Assembly: GCF_021391535.1 (NCBI RefSeq) | Contig: NZ_CP090066.1 | Coordinates: 3,795,501 to 3,859,500, forward strand | DNA: 64,000 nt | From: Aurantimonas sp. HBX-1 | GTDB taxonomy: Bacteria; Pseudomonadota; Alphaproteobacteria; Rhizobiales; Rhizobiaceae | Reading direction: 5' to 3' | Shown: one piece after another, positions 27,952-36,914 of the stretch | Position numbering within the stretch: position 1 is the first letter of the stretch | Layout: each line of letters opens with the position of its first letter | Notes under the pieces: generated by a model | What the model was told of the DNA's origin: nothing | Database searches by the model: none | Seen by the model: the letters and a program-made list of their open reading frames with translations, nothing else | Position numbers and translations under genes: made by a program

Positions 27952-29871
27952 CTACACGGCGAACTGCTGCCCGAGCTCGATGACGCGGTTGGTGGGCAGG
28001 CAGTAGAAGCTGGAGGCGTCGGCGGCCGAGCGCGCCATGGTGATGTAGAGATTGTCCTCCCACAGCGGCAGGCCGGAATGCGAGGAGGCGACGAAGGCCC
28101 GCCGGCTGAGGAAGAACGAGGTCGACATGATCTCGAACTTCAGCCCCATCTTCCTGGCGATGGCGAGCGCCTTCGGGACGTTCGGCTCCTCCATGTAGCC
28201 GAAGGTCAGGGAGACCCGCTTGAACGAGCCGGTCAGTTCCTCGATCCGCACCCGCTCGGCAATGTCCACCCGCGGCCGGTTGGCGATCCGGATCGTCAGG
28301 ATGAGGTTCTGCTCGTGCAGGACGCCGTTGTGCTTGAGGTTGTGGAGCAGGGCGCTCGGCGCAATGCCGGCGTCGGAGGTCAGGAACACCGCGGTGCCCC
28401 GCGTGCGCAGCGGCTTCGACTGCTCCAGCATGCGGCAGAGATCGTCCAGCGGGATCGCGTCCTTGTGCGCCTTGGCAAAGGTCCGCGCGGTGCCACGGAT
28501 CCACACCGCCATCAGCAGCGACAGGAGCACGGCGATGCCGAGCGGGACGTAGCCGCCGTCGAACACCTTCAGGAGGTTCGCCCCGAGGAAGACGAACTCC
28601 AGCGCGATCAGCGGCGCGATCACCAGGGCCGCGAGCCAGAACGACCATTTCCAGAACTTCCAGAACACCAGGAAGGCGAGGACCGATGTCACCACCATGT
28701 CGCCGGTCACCGCGATTCCGTAGGCGTTTGCCAGGCCGCTGGAACTCCCGAACGTCCAGACGAGCAGCATCACCGTCACGAACAGCATCGAGTTCACCGC
28801 CGGAATGTAGATCTGGCCGAACTGCTCGGAGGAGGTGTGGCGGATCTCGAGCCGCGGCAGCAGGCCGAGCTGGATCGCCTGCTGCGTCACCGAGAAGGCG
28901 CCGGTGATCACCGCCTGGCTGGCGATGATCGTGGCGCCGGTGGCGAGGATGACCAGCGGCAGCAGCGCCCATCCCGGCGCCAGCAGGAAGAACGGGTTCT
29001 CCAGCGCGTCCGGACGCGACAGGATCAGCGCGCCCTGCCCGAGATAGTTCAGGGCGAGGGCCGGGAAGACCACCAGGCCCCAGGCGACCCGGATCGGCCG
29101 GCGGCCGAAATGCCCCATGTCGGCGTAGAGGGCCTCCGCGCCGGTGACGGCGAGGAACACCGAGCCGAGGACGACCAGCGCCAGCGAGCCGTGCTCGGCG
29201 ATGAAGCCGAGCGCGCTGAGCGGGCTGAGCGCCAGCAGGATGTCCGGGCGGTCGCCGATATGGACCACGCCGAGTCCGCCCATGACGAGGAACCAGACCA
29301 GCGTGAACGGCCCGAAGAAGCGGGCGATCTTGCCGGTCCCGCGGCTCTGGACAAGGAAGAGGGCCACCAGGAAGACGCTGGTGATCGGCAGCACCCATCC
29401 GTCGAAGGCCGGCGTCACCAGCTTCAGGCCTTCCACCGCCGACAGCACGGAGATCGCCGGGGTGATGACGGCATCGCCGTAGAACAGCGAGGCGCCGAGG
29501 ACGCCGATCGCCAGCAGGAAGCCGCGCCGGCCGAGCGTCTTCTGGGCCAGCGCCAGCAGCGACAGGTTGCCGCCCTCGCCGTTGTTGTCGGCCTGCAGCG
29601 CCAGGACAACGTATTTCAGCGTGACGATGAGCGTCAGCGTCCAGAGCAGCAGCGACACGACGCCAATGATTTCCGCGTCGGCGAGCCCGTCGCGGCTGAC
29701 CGGTGCCAGCGACTCCCGCAGCGCGTAGAGCGGGCTGGTGCCGATGTCGCCATAGACGACGCCGATCGAGCCGATCACCAGCGGCCAGAAGCGGGCGGTC
29801 GATTGGATGGCAGGGCCGCCGGATCCCTGGTCGCCCAGTGCCGGTTCGCCCGCGTCGGTCGTCGTTGTCAT
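27952..29871 (-). CDS. kup: Kup-type potassium uptake permease
   Basis: The 639-residue transporter has about 12 membrane segments in the first two thirds, beginning with GVVYGDIGTSPLYALRESLAP, the Kup signature. NNGEGGNLSLLALAQ (about residues 90-104) and a soluble C-terminal domain of about 180 residues follow. It imports K+ with protons. The start is set at ATG 29871 (MTTTTDAGEP); a 24-residue longer reading has no family support. Confidence 0.96.
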   Translation of the reverse strand: MTTTTDAGEPALGDQGSGGPAIQSTARFWPLVIGSIGVVYGDIGTSPLYALRESLAPVSRDGLADAEIIGVVSLLLWTLTLIVTLKYVVLALQADNNGEGGNLSLLALAQKTLGRRGFLLAIGVLGASLFYGDAVITPAISVLSAVEGLKLVTPAFDGWVLPITSVFLVALFLVQSRGTGKIARFFGPFTLVWFLVMGGLGVVHIGDRPDILLALSPLSALGFIAEHGSLALVVLGSVFLAVTGAEALYADMGHFGRRPIRVAWGLVVFPALALNYLGQGALILSRPDALENPFFLLAPGWALLPLVILATGATIIASQAVITGAFSVTQQAIQLGLLPRLEIRHTSSEQFGQIYIPAVNSMLFVTVMLLVWTFGSSSGLANAYGIAVTGDMVVTSVLAFLVFWKFWKWSFWLAALVIAPLIALEFVFLGANLLKVFDGGYVPLGIAVLLSLLMAVWIRGTARTFAKAHKDAIPLDDLCRMLEQSKPLRTRGTAVFLTSDAGIAPSALLHNLKHNGVLHEQNLILTIRIANRPRVDIAERVRIEELTGSFKRVSLTFGYMEEPNVPKALAIARKMGLKFEIMSTSFFLSRRAFVASSHSGLPLWEDNLYITMARSAADASSFYCLPTNRVIELGQQFAV

Positions 29872-30273
29872 GGCGTACTCAAGTCGGCAACAGGGCTCGG
29901 CGCCGGACGCGTTCCACGCCGCGATCGGCACGCTCCGCCGCACAAATGACCGTCGGGGACGGTCCCATAGGGGATTCCCCCACGCATCTCAACGCGGCAA
30001 CTCCGTTTGCCAAGGTCTGTTCATCGTAGCCGGCACCACAGATCGAGAGGCCGCGAGCGTGCTTTTGCCGGAGGATGATATCCCTCCGGCGCCGGGCTGG
30101 ACACGCCGGAGCCGACGAGCGCACCGAGGCCGGGGCAGCGGATGGCCGCCCGTCCGTATCACCGTTGTTGCACAAGGGGATAGCATGGGCGTAGGTGACG
30201 TCCGTCGCTGTTTCAGCGGTTGAAATCGCGGCGGGTGCAACCGCGGCCATCCTGGCCGCCATTGGAGGATGCC
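29872..30273. other. Divergent intergenic region, kup / AI-2E-type permease
   Basis: This 402-base gap holds the divergent promoters of kup and the AI-2E-type gene. I found no convincing palindrome, riboswitch or small ORF. The short in-frame reading from TTG 30220 lacks a ribosome site. Confidence 0.5.
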
Positions 30274-32637
30274 GTGCGCGGTACCCAGCCTGGCGACGCC
30301 ACGCAGCACGTTGCGGCGGATCCATCGGACATCGTCAGGATCGCCGCCTGGCTGGTCGTCGTATCGATCATCGTGGCGGCGCTCTATCTCGGGCAGAACG
30401 TCCTCACGCCGCTGGCAATCGCGTTCCTCATCGGTTTCGCGCTGAAGCCGCTGGTGACCTGGCTGACGCGGCGCGGGCTGCCGCGACCGGTGTCGGTCAT
30501 CGTCGTCATCCTGACGCTGGCGATGGCCCTCACCGCCTTCGGCTTCCTCGTCGCCTCGCAACTGGCGACGCTGAGCGCCCAACTGCCGTCCTACCAGACC
30601 ACCATTCGCGAGAAAGTCCGCGACGTCGGCGCGAGCATCCGCGCCCCGGGAATGTTCGACGGGGTCATGCGGACCGTGGATTCGGTCCAGCAGGAAGTCG
30701 AGACGGACCAGCCGGAGGAAGTCCCGCCGCTCCGCGTGCAGACGGTGGAGTCGGAGGGAAGGCCGCTCGAGACCGCCCTCGAATGGCTGACGCCGGCGCT
30801 GGAGCCGCTGGCGACCGCCGGCATCGTGATCGTCTTCCTGTTCCTCGTGCTGCTGGATCGCGGCGACATGCGGGACCGCCTGATCCGGCTTCTCGGCGGC
30901 AACCTGCACCAGTCCACCGACGCGCTGGAGGACGCCGCCAAGCGCATCTCGAAATACCTGCTGATGCAGGTCATCGTGAACGTCTCCTACGGCGTGCCGA
31001 TGGCGCTCGGCCTTTGGTTCATCGGCGTCCCCGGCTGGCTGCTCTGGGGGGCGCTCGCGGCGGTGCTGCGCTTCATCCCCTATCTCGGGCCGCTGCTGTC
31101 GTCGGTGTTCCCGCTGGCGCTGGCCTTCGCGGTCGGCGACGGCTGGCAGATGGTCATCTGGACCCTGGCGCTGATCCTGTTCCTGGAACTGATCAGCAAC
31201 AACGTCGTCGAGCCGCTGCTCTACGGCACCAGCACCGGGCTGTCGGCGATGTCGCTGATCGCCGCGGCGACCTTCTGGACCGCGCTCTGGGGGCCGATCG
31301 GGCTGATCCTGTCCACCCCGCTGACGGTCTGCCTGCTGGTCCTCGGCCGCGGCAACCCGCAGCTCGGATTCCTCGACACGCTGCTCGGCTCGACGCCGGT
31401 GCTGGACGTGCCGACGCGGATCTACCAGCGGCTGATCGCCGACAAGCCGGAGGACGCCATCGAGATCGTCGACGACACGATCGAGGACGACGACGTGGTG
31501 GAATTCTACAACGACCACGGCATCGAGGTGCTTCGCAAGGTCAGCGAGGACTATCTGAGCAATGCCCGCCCGGAGCATCGCCAGCGCGTCTTCAACGGCA
31601 TGGACGCGCTGCTCGACGATCTGAAGGAAGAGTATCCGCCGGCGATCGCACCGGGCGACGCCCCCCGGATCGCCTGCATCGGCGGGCGGTGGGAGATCGA
31701 CAGCCTGGCGTGCGAGATGCTCGTCCATGCGCTCGGACTGGCGGGGCTGCCGGCCGTGCAGCGGCGCGAGGGAGTGGTGAGCACGCGCTACGTCAACAAT
31801 CTCGACCTCGACGGGATCGACATCATCTGCCTCAGCTATTTCAGCCGGGAGCCCGCCCTGTCGATCAAGGCGTTCTGCCGGCGGTTGCGCAACCGCTGGC
31901 CGGACAAGCGGATCGTCGTCGCCCTGTGGAACGCGCCGCCGGCGATCCTGGAACCGGGCGCGATCGCTTCGCTTGGCGCCGACGAGATCGTCACGACGGT
32001 GCAGGAGGCGGTCCTGCGGATCCAGCGGATGATCGCGCCGGAAAAGGCCCTCGCGCGTCCGGTCTCCGACCTGCCCGAGAACGAGGCCGCGCGGGTGCAG
32101 GCCCTGATGGAGACCCACATTCTCGACGGCCACGCCCGCGAGGACCTCAACGCCCTCGCCAAGCGGGCGGCGGCGGTCTTCGACGTCAAGTTCGCGGTGA
32201 TCTCGGTGATGAGCGCGGCGGAGGAATACGTCATCGGCCAGAGCATCGACCTCGCCGGCACGAAGACCGACGACGGCACCGACATGATCATCCTGCAGCG
32301 CGACCAGGCCTTGTGCGATCACGCGGTGGCGGAGGGCGATCTGCTCGTCGTCAGCGACACGCGGCGCGACCCGCGCTTCGCCGACCATCCGGCACTGCGG
32401 CTCTGGGGAACCAGCTTCTACGCCGCCGCGCCCCTGAAGACGGCGGACGGTGTGGTGCTGGGGGCGCTCAGCCTGTTCGACGCCAAGCCGCGCAAACTGT
32501 CGGAAGAGGAACTGACGCTGCTGGAATCCATGGCCGCCGACGTCGTCTCGGCCATCACCGGAGAGGAAGCGGTCGAGCCCGAGCCGCGCGAGCCGGAAAA
32601 GCCCTCGACCGCGGTCGCCCAGCCGGTTCCGGACTGA
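30274..32637 (+). CDS. AI-2E family permease fused to B12-binding-like and GAF domains
   Basis: The 787-residue protein has three parts. Residues about 18-360 are an AI-2E/PerM-type permease (NVLTPLAIAFLIGFALKPLV; FIPYLGPLLSSVFPLALAFA; LELISNNVVEPLLYGTSTGL) with about eight membrane segments. Residues about 463-585 form a Rossmann-like domain resembling the cobalamin-binding fold (RIACIGGRWEIDSLACEMLV to IASLGADEIVTTVQEAV) but without the DxHxxG cobalamin motif. Residues about 605-762 form a GAF domain (VSDTRRDPRF; SFYAAAPLKTADGVVLGALSLFD). The start is GTG 30274 behind GGAGG. Substrate and ligand are unknown. Confidence 0.85.
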   Translation: MRGTQPGDATQHVAADPSDIVRIAAWLVVVSIIVAALYLGQNVLTPLAIAFLIGFALKPLVTWLTRRGLPRPVSVIVVILTLAMALTAFGFLVASQLATLSAQLPSYQTTIREKVRDVGASIRAPGMFDGVMRTVDSVQQEVETDQPEEVPPLRVQTVESEGRPLETALEWLTPALEPLATAGIVIVFLFLVLLDRGDMRDRLIRLLGGNLHQSTDALEDAAKRISKYLLMQVIVNVSYGVPMALGLWFIGVPGWLLWGALAAVLRFIPYLGPLLSSVFPLALAFAVGDGWQMVIWTLALILFLELISNNVVEPLLYGTSTGLSAMSLIAAATFWTALWGPIGLILSTPLTVCLLVLGRGNPQLGFLDTLLGSTPVLDVPTRIYQRLIADKPEDAIEIVDDTIEDDDVVEFYNDHGIEVLRKVSEDYLSNARPEHRQRVFNGMDALLDDLKEEYPPAIAPGDAPRIACIGGRWEIDSLACEMLVHALGLAGLPAVQRREGVVSTRYVNNLDLDGIDIICLSYFSREPALSIKAFCRRLRNRWPDKRIVVALWNAPPAILEPGAIASLGADEIVTTVQEAVLRIQRMIAPEKALARPVSDLPENEAARVQALMETHILDGHAREDLNALAKRAAAVFDVKFAVISVMSAAEEYVIGQSIDLAGTKTDDGTDMIILQRDQALCDHAVAEGDLLVVSDTRRDPRFADHPALRLWGTSFYAAAPLKTADGVVLGALSLFDAKPRKLSEEELTLLESMAADVVSAITGEEAVEPEPREPEKPSTAVAQPVPD

Positions 32638-32742
32638 GCTGGGCTGGCGACGGCAGGCGGCGCCCGCCATCGCCCGATCGGGCCGGACGGTGCCGGGGCA
32701 GGCAATCGCCGCCGGCGACAGCCCGCCCGGCCGCCCAGCCGG

Positions 32743-33573
32743 TCAGGACCGGATGAAGGCGAGCAGGTCCGGGTTCACGATGTCGGCGTGGGTGGTGCAC
32801 ATGCCGTGCGGCAGCCCCTCGTAGACCTTCAGCGTGCCGTTCTTCAGCAGCTTCGACGACAGATGCGCGGAGGCGCCGATCGGCACGATCTGGTCATCGT
32901 CGCCGTGCATGACCAGCGTCGGCACCTCGATCGCCTTCAGATCCTCGGTGAAGTCGGTCTCCGAGAACGCCTTGATGCCGTCGTAATGCGGCTTGGCGCC
33001 GCCCATCATGCCCTGGCGGACCCAGTTGCCGACGATCGGCTCCGACACCTTGGCGCCCGGCCGGTTGAAGCCGTAGAAGGGCCCGCTCGCGACGTCGGTG
33101 TAGAAGCCGACCCGGTCGGCGGCGAGCGCCTGGCGGAAGCCGTCGAACACCTCGAGCGGCAGGCCGCCCGGGTTGGCCTCGGTCTTCAGCATCAGCGGCG
33201 GCACGGCGCCGATCAGGACGGCCTTCGCCACCCGGCCTTCGCCGTGGCGGGCGACGTAGCGCGTCACCTGCCCGCCGCCGGTGGAATGGCCGACATGCAC
33301 CGCGTTGCGCAGGTCGAGATGCGCCACCACGGCGGCGGTGTCGGCGGCGTAATGATCCATGTCGTGGCCTTCGCCCACCTGGGTCGAGCGCCCGTGGCCG
33401 CGCCGGTCATGGGCGACGACGCGATAGCCCTCGGCGAGGAAGAAGAGCATCTGGGTGTCCCAGTCGTCGGCGGTCAGCGGCCAGCCGTGGTGGAACACGA
33501 TCGGCTGGGCGTCCTTCGGCCCCCAGTCCTTGAAATAGATTTCGACACCGTCCGTCGTCGTCACCATGCCCAT
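32743..33573 (-). CDS. Alpha/beta hydrolase, non-haem chloroperoxidase-like
   Basis: The 276-residue hydrolase has the nucleophile elbow GHSTGGG (Ser near residue 100), an oxyanion loop HHGWPLTADDW, catalytic Asp in MHGDDDQIVP and His in LPHGMCTTH. It begins MGMVTTTDGVEIYFKDWGPK, typical of the cofactor-free haloperoxidase/perhydrolase group. Three in-frame ATGs cluster at 33582, 33573 and 33567; 33573 is chosen because AAAGG lies nine bases upstream. It is divergent from the PPOX-fold gene. The true substrate is unknown; esterase activity is likely. Confidence 0.9.
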   Translation of the reverse strand: MGMVTTTDGVEIYFKDWGPKDAQPIVFHHGWPLTADDWDTQMLFFLAEGYRVVAHDRRGHGRSTQVGEGHDMDHYAADTAAVVAHLDLRNAVHVGHSTGGGQVTRYVARHGEGRVAKAVLIGAVPPLMLKTEANPGGLPLEVFDGFRQALAADRVGFYTDVASGPFYGFNRPGAKVSEPIVGNWVRQGMMGGAKPHYDGIKAFSETDFTEDLKAIEVPTLVMHGDDDQIVPIGASAHLSSKLLKNGTLKVYEGLPHGMCTTHADIVNPDLLAFIRS

Positions 33574-33870
33574 GCTATGCATCCTTTCGGTATGGGAGGC
33601 CGGAGGGTGCGGGTGGTCCAGCACCGCTGCCGGCATGATTGCGCGAATGCCATGCTGCGGCCTGCCGGGACATCCTGGACGGGCCGGGCCGGACCATCCG
33701 GCCCGGGCGGTATATCGTGCCGTGCCCGACGGTTTTTTGACAGCCGGGCCGGGTGCCCGCGCCAGGGCCGAAATCCGGTCGTAGCCACCGACCTGCGACG
33801 ATCGGACCGCGGCTGGATGGACCCGCGAGCCGCCGTCCGCGTTAGGCCCCGACAACAACGGAGCCTTTCC

Positions 33871-34305
33871 ATGAGCCAGATGACCTTATCCGACCTTGCC
33901 GAGGCGATGCGCGACATCGACTTCGCGATGCTCTCCACCAAGACCGCCGCCGGCGACATCGCGGCGCGGCCGATGAGCAACAACCGCGACGTCGACTACG
34001 ACGGCGATTCGTTCTTCTTCACCTACGAGGAGGCGCGCACCGTCGCCGACATCGAACGCGACCGGAAGGTCGGCCTGTCGTTCCAGGGCAAGGCGGGGCT
34101 GCTCGGCAAGCCGCCGCTGTTCATCTCGGTGGAAGGCAGCGCGGAGCTGATCCGCGACAAGGCGCAATTCGAGGCGCACTGGAATGCCGACCTCGACTAC
34201 TGGTTCGAGGACGGCATCGACACGCCGGGCGTGGTGCTCATCAAGGTCCATGCCGACCGCATCCACTACTGGAACGGCAAGGACGAGGGCGACATCACGC
34301 CCTGA
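33871..34305 (+). CDS. Pyridoxamine 5'-phosphate oxidase-like general stress protein
   Basis: The 144-residue protein has the split-barrel flavin-binding fold of general stress protein 26-type PPOX members. It has an N-terminal helix LSDLAEAMRDIDFAMLSTK, then ARPMSNNRDVDYDGDSFFFT and KVGLSFQG (residues about 66-73), and ends in DRIHYWNG. It probably binds FMN or F420-like cofactors and acts in stress responses. The ATG at 33871 is preceded by GGAG. It is a single gene ending at a hairpin shared with ubiB. Confidence 0.88.
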   Translation: MSQMTLSDLAEAMRDIDFAMLSTKTAAGDIAARPMSNNRDVDYDGDSFFFTYEEARTVADIERDRKVGLSFQGKAGLLGKPPLFISVEGSAELIRDKAQFEAHWNADLDYWFEDGIDTPGVVLIKVHADRIHYWNGKDEGDITP

Positions 34306-34331
34306 CCGCGCAGGTCACCTGATCGGACATA

Positions 34332-34361
34332 CCGGCGCCTCCCAGGAAAAGGCGGCGCCGG
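34332..34361. terminator. Hairpin between convergent PPOX-like and ubiB genes
   Basis: Perfect 8 bp arms CCGGCGCC (34332-34339) and GGCGCCGG (34354-34361) surround a 14-base loop in the 88-base gap between two convergent genes. It is symmetric and could terminate in both directions, though T-tracts are absent. Confidence 0.5.
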
Positions 34362-34393
34362 GTTCCGTTCGTTAGGAGCCTCAGAGCCGGCGG

Positions 34394-35980
34394 TCAGCCG
34401 AAGACCAGCGATCCCGCGATGGTCAGCAGCGACAGGGCGATCACCCACTGGGCGACGCGCCCGGACATGATGCTCGCCCGCTTCTCGGACGCCAGGTCCT
34501 TCAGCGTGTCGTCGTTGAGTCTTATGCCGTTCTCGATGAGATCGGGCATCTGCTTGGCGAGGATCTCGAGGCCGGTGGCGAGCTCCGGCGCCCGCCGGGC
34601 AAGCCGCAGCATCGCCTCGACGCCGTCGCGGGCCTCGCGCAGCTTCGCCGCAGGGCCGAGCTCGTGGAGGATGTAGTCCGAGACGACCGGCTCGGCGGCC
34701 ACCCACATGTTGAACTTCGGGTCGAAGGTGCGCGCGACACCCTCCACCACGACCATGGTCTTCTGCAGCAGCACGAGTTCCGGCCGAGCCCGCATGTCGA
34801 AGAGTTCGGTGACCTCGAACAGCAGCGCCAGGAGATGGCCCATGGAGATGGTCTCGGCCGGCTGGCCGTAGATCGGCTCGCCGATCGCCCGCAGCGCCTG
34901 GGCGAAGCTCGCGACGTCCTGCGTCCGGGGCACGTAGCCGGCCTCGAAATGCAGCTCCGCGACGCGGCGATAGTCGCGCCGGATGAAGCCGTAGAGGATC
35001 TCGGCGAGGAAGCGCTTGGACTCGTCGCTGAGCCGCCCGACGATGCCGAGATCCACCGCCACCACGGTCCCGTCATGCGCGACGAAGAGGTTTCCCTGGT
35101 GCATGTCTGCGTGGAAGAAGCCGTCGCGCATGGCCTGGCGCAGGAACGACTGGACCACCGTCACGCCGAGCTGCTTCAGATCGTGCCCCGCCTCGGCGAT
35201 CGCCGCGACATTGCTCATCTTGATGCCGTCGATCCACTCCATGGTGACGACGTCGCGGCCGGTGCGCTCCCAGTCGATCGCCGGCACCCGGAAGCCGTGA
35301 TCGTCTGCCGTGTTCTCGGCCATTTCCGAGGCCGCCGCCGCCTCCAGCCGCAAATCCATCTCGATGCGGGTCGACTGGGCGAGCGTCTCGACCACGGCGA
35401 CCGGGCGCAGCCTTCGGGCCGCCGGGATGTAGCGCTCGAGGAAGCGGGCGATGAAGGCGAAGGTGTCGAGCTCGCGGCGGAACCGCACACGGATGCCGGG
35501 CCGGATGACCTTCACCGCGGCGAAGCGCTCGCTGCCGTCCTCGTTGCGGATGCGGGCCTTGTAGACCTGCGCGATCGAGGCCGCGCCCACCACCTCGCCG
35601 AGGTCGACGAACAGCGCGGCGAGCGGCCGGCCGAGCGTCGTCTCGATCTCGGCGACGGCGAGTTCGCGCGGGAACGGCGGCACGTTGTCCTGCAGCGTGC
35701 CGAGCTCGCGCGCCGTCTCGACGCCGACGAGGTCGGGACGGGTGGCGAGGAACTGACCGAGCTTGACGTAGGAGGGACCCAGCCGGTGCAGCGCCCGCGA
35801 CAGATTGTCCGAGCGGGCGCGTTCGTCGGCCGAGCCGCGCGCGATGAGGCGCGCCAGGCCATGCAGCATCGCCGGGCCGGGCGGCAGGCCCTCCGCCGGG
35901 AAGGAGGCGATGACGCCCTCGCGGGCGAGCACGTACACGGCCCGGATGAGGGCGATCGTGCCGGTTACGGGATGGGCCAA
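34394..35980 (-). CDS. ubiB: UbiB, ABC1-family atypical kinase for ubiquinone synthesis
   Basis: The 528-residue protein is required for aerobic ubiquinone biosynthesis. It shows the UbiB KxGQ motif (GPSYVKLGQFLATRPDLV), the Ala-rich nucleotide loop (VVGAASIAQVYKARI), catalytic-loop-like FFHADMHQGNLF and metal-binding VVAVDLGIVGRL. One or two C-terminal transmembrane helices (WVIALSLLTIAGSLVFG) anchor it. The start is TTG 35980 with only a weak ribosome site. It follows ubiE by 16 bp. Confidence 0.95.
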   Translation of the reverse strand: MAHPVTGTIALIRAVYVLAREGVIASFPAEGLPPGPAMLHGLARLIARGSADERARSDNLSRALHRLGPSYVKLGQFLATRPDLVGVETARELGTLQDNVPPFPRELAVAEIETTLGRPLAALFVDLGEVVGAASIAQVYKARIRNEDGSERFAAVKVIRPGIRVRFRRELDTFAFIARFLERYIPAARRLRPVAVVETLAQSTRIEMDLRLEAAAASEMAENTADDHGFRVPAIDWERTGRDVVTMEWIDGIKMSNVAAIAEAGHDLKQLGVTVVQSFLRQAMRDGFFHADMHQGNLFVAHDGTVVAVDLGIVGRLSDESKRFLAEILYGFIRRDYRRVAELHFEAGYVPRTQDVASFAQALRAIGEPIYGQPAETISMGHLLALLFEVTELFDMRARPELVLLQKTMVVVEGVARTFDPKFNMWVAAEPVVSDYILHELGPAAKLREARDGVEAMLRLARRAPELATGLEILAKQMPDLIENGIRLNDDTLKDLASEKRASIMSGRVAQWVIALSLLTIAGSLVFG

Positions 35981-35996
35981 AGGTCGCTAGATCCCG

Positions 35997-36776
35997 TCAG
36001 AGTTTCCAGCCGGAATGGATGGCGGCGATGCCTCCCGACAGGTTGCGATAGGTGACCCGCTCGAAGCCGGCGGCGCGGATCGAACTGGCGAAGTTTTCCT
36101 GGTTGGGAAAGCGGCGGATCGATTCGACCAGGTATTCGTAGGATTCGCGGTCGCGGGCGACCAGTTCGCCGATCTTCGGGATCGCCCGGAACGACCAGGC
36201 CTCGTAGACCTTGTCGAGCACCGGCATGTCGACCTCGGAGAATTCGAGGCACAGGAAGCGCCCGCCCGGCTTGAGCACGCGGTAGGCCTCGGCGAGTGCG
36301 GAGTCGATGCGCGGCACGTTGCGGATGCCGAAGGCGATCGTGTAGGCGTCGAAGCTGGAGTCCGGCAGCGCCAGCTGCTCGGCGTTGCCCTCGACGAAGA
36401 CGAGATTGTCCCCCAGGCCGCGCCTGACCGCCCGCTCGGCGCCGACGCCCAGCATCGAGGCGTTGATGTCGAGGACGGTGCCGGAGGCCTTGCGGCACGA
36501 GGCCTCGACGATGCGGAAGGCGACGTCGCCGGTGCCGCCCGCCACGTCGATGAAGCGCCAGCCGGTGCGATGCGGCGGCGCCAGCCACGACACCATGGCG
36601 CCCTTCCAGAGCCGGTGCAGGCCGCCGGACATCAGATCGTTCATCAGGTCGTAGCGTTCGGCGACGCGGTGGAACACCTCGTTGACCCGCGCCTGCTTTT
36701 CCTCGCGGCCCGTGACGGTGGAGAAGCCGTAGGCGGTCTCCATCGCTTCGGCTCCGGTGGCACGGGTACGCGACAT
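35997..36776 (-). CDS. ubiE: Demethylmenaquinone/2-polyprenyl-methoxybenzoquinol C-methyltransferase
   Basis: The 259-residue SAM-dependent methyltransferase catalyses the C-methylation step of ubiquinone synthesis. The UbiE signature YDLMNDLMSGGLHRLWK is at about residues 42-58, SAM motif I is FIDVAGGTGDVAF, and NVPRIDSALAEAYRVLKPGG follows. The start is ATG 36776. It is transcribed with ubiB and is divergent from mutM. Confidence 0.97.
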   Translation of the reverse strand: MSRTRATGAEAMETAYGFSTVTGREEKQARVNEVFHRVAERYDLMNDLMSGGLHRLWKGAMVSWLAPPHRTGWRFIDVAGGTGDVAFRIVEASCRKASGTVLDINASMLGVGAERAVRRGLGDNLVFVEGNAEQLALPDSSFDAYTIAFGIRNVPRIDSALAEAYRVLKPGGRFLCLEFSEVDMPVLDKVYEAWSFRAIPKIGELVARDRESYEYLVESIRRFPNQENFASSIRAAGFERVTYRNLSGGIAAIHSGWKL

Positions 36777-36914
36777 GGGTGGTACCTTCGTTGCATCGCA
36801 TCGGCCGGATGCGGGATAGTGGGCTTGACGCAGGCCTCGCGGGCCGGCGCGACGGGTCGAGACGCCGGGGCGCACCCCGGCGGGCGCGGCCATGGATCAG
36901 GGACTTAATCGAAA

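Noticed and set aside
29989..32670. Open frame of 893 codons on the minus strand opposite the AI-2E-type gene
   Set aside because: The composition is Arg/Asp/Glu/Gln-rich without any domain, and it is an exact shadow of a well-supported plus-strand gene. High GC suppresses stop codons in antisense frames.
33715..33745. CCGT-GCCCG-ACGG followed by six T as a terminator
   Set aside because: The stem is only four base pairs, and it lies between two divergent genes where no transcript would need to end.
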